Notes under the pieces: generated by a model
What the model was told of the DNA's origin: nothing
What the model saw: the letters and a program-made list of their open reading frames with translations, nothing else
Databases searched by the model: none
Shown here: piece after piece, positions 63,608 to 64,000 of the stretch
Layout of the letters: the number at the start of each line of letters is the position of its first letter
Position numbering within the stretch: position 1 is the stretch's first letter
Program-made: the position numbers and the translations under genes
DNA from: Arthrobacter sp. P2b
Lineage (GTDB): Bacteria > Actinomycetota > Actinomycetes > Actinomycetales > Micrococcaceae
Assembly: GCF_900168295.1 (NCBI RefSeq)
Contig: NZ_FVZL01000001.1
Location: 310,001 to 374,000 of the forward strand
DNA: 64,000 nt
Direction of reading: 5' to 3'

Positions 63608-64000
63608 ATGTCATCGACGACTAAGCCTTCCCCTCGAGCGGTGGTGACGGCCCCGGCAGCGGTGAGAGCGGCAAGAGCGCGCAAGAGCCGCATCGATCCG
63701 CTGTACTACTTTTTCCTGTTTCCTTCGCTCGTAATTTTCACGCTCGCCGTCACGCTGCCGGCCATACTCGGCTTCGTCTACAGCTTCACGAACTCTGTTG
63801 GCTTCGGCGACTTCGACTTCATCGGCATCCGAAACTTCATAGCGGTGTTCCAGGATGAGGGGGTCCTCAGCGCCTACGGCTTCACCCTTGCCTTTGCGCT
63901 CGTGACCGTCATTGTCGTCAACGCCGTGGCCTTTTTCCTGGCTCTGGGACTCACGTCCCGTGTCCGCTTCCGCGCCGCCCTGCGCACGGTATTCGTTATC
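63608..64000 (+). CDS. Sugar ABC transporter permease, cut by window edge
   Basis: 131 residues are visible and the frame is open at the window end. GAGGA lies 7 bases before the ATG. A basic N-terminus (AVRAARARKSRIDP) is followed by helices LYYFFLFPSLVIFTLAVTLPAI and TLAFALVTVIVVNAVAFFLALGL, the MalF/UgpA pattern. It is the first membrane subunit of the importer whose binding protein lies just upstream; a second permease should follow outside the window. Confidence 0.88.
   Translation, partial: MSSTTKPSPRAVVTAPAAVRAARARKSRIDPLYYFFLFPSLVIFTLAVTLPAILGFVYSFTNSVGFGDFDFIGIRNFIAVFQDEGVLSAYGFTLAFALVTVIVVNAVAFFLALGLTSRVRFRAALRTVFVI

Overview
The window is high-GC DNA with dense, strand-switching gene clusters, GTG starts, 4-base ATGA/GTGA overlaps and several apparently leaderless genes. 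This points to an actinomycete of the Arthrobacter/Pseudarthrobacter group (Micrococcaceae). A copper amine oxidase whose active-site numbering matches the Arthrobacter globiformis enzyme and a glyA-soxBDAG-sdaA-purU operon of the Arthrobacter/Corynebacterium type support this. I see no tRNA, rRNA, CRISPR array, phage or insertion sequence. The window reads as chromosome rich in catabolic genes. No stretch longer than 300 bases lacks a gene; the longest is about 286 bases (33318-33603).

Layout. 1-13.6 kb: two MFS transporters (the first cut by the window edge), trmB, a WXG100-like protein with a small partner, membrane and SRPBCC proteins, and two ECF sigma modules. The first sigma module has a divergent lipoprotein and matching ECF-type promoters on both strands. 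The second sits next to an Ala/Pro-rich exported protein. 13.7-19.7 kb: a LacI-type regulator divergent from an amino-acid-type ABC transporter, a Gfo/Idh/MocA dehydrogenase and a DAO-family flavoenzyme, with twin operators between. 19.8-24.4 kb: a SWIM-SNF2 helicase and a GH43-like protein.

24.5-34.2 kb is a nitrogen and N-methyl-amine cluster on the minus strand: glutamine-synthetase-like GlnT, the three GlxB/C/D subunits (related to N-methylglutamate synthase), a monomeric sarcosine-oxidase-type flavoprotein, an M20 amidohydrolase, and Amt beyond a truncated DHFR-family gene. An XRE-cupin regulator lies upstream. GlnR-like boxes precede both amt and glnT. 34.4-39.2 kb: LacI with a ThuB/ThuA-like pair under two perfect palindromic operators, then a PhoD-like phosphatase.

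39.2-50.7 kb is an amine-oxidation region: a TPQ copper amine oxidase with a His/Cys-rich membrane protein, a TetR regulator, a D-threonine-aldolase-like enzyme, a FeaR-like AraC regulator, gdhA, AmiS/UreI, an APC permease, a flavin monoamine oxidase, a cupin and a second TetR with an operator inside the promoter. 50.9-60.6 kb is the sarcosine operon (glyA-soxBDAG-sdaA-purU) with a divergent GntR regulator. 61-64 kb: a ROK regulator and the start of a sugar ABC operon that leaves the window.

Taken together, the centre and right half form a region for taking in amines and N-methyl compounds, oxidising them with flavin or copper/TPQ oxidases, and sending the ammonia to glutamate/glutamine and the one-carbon units to tetrahydrofolate, serine, pyruvate and formate. 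The most unusual part is the GlnT-GlxBCD cluster. It carries a single-chain flavin oxidase where the known N-methylglutamate pathway uses a four-subunit dehydrogenase.
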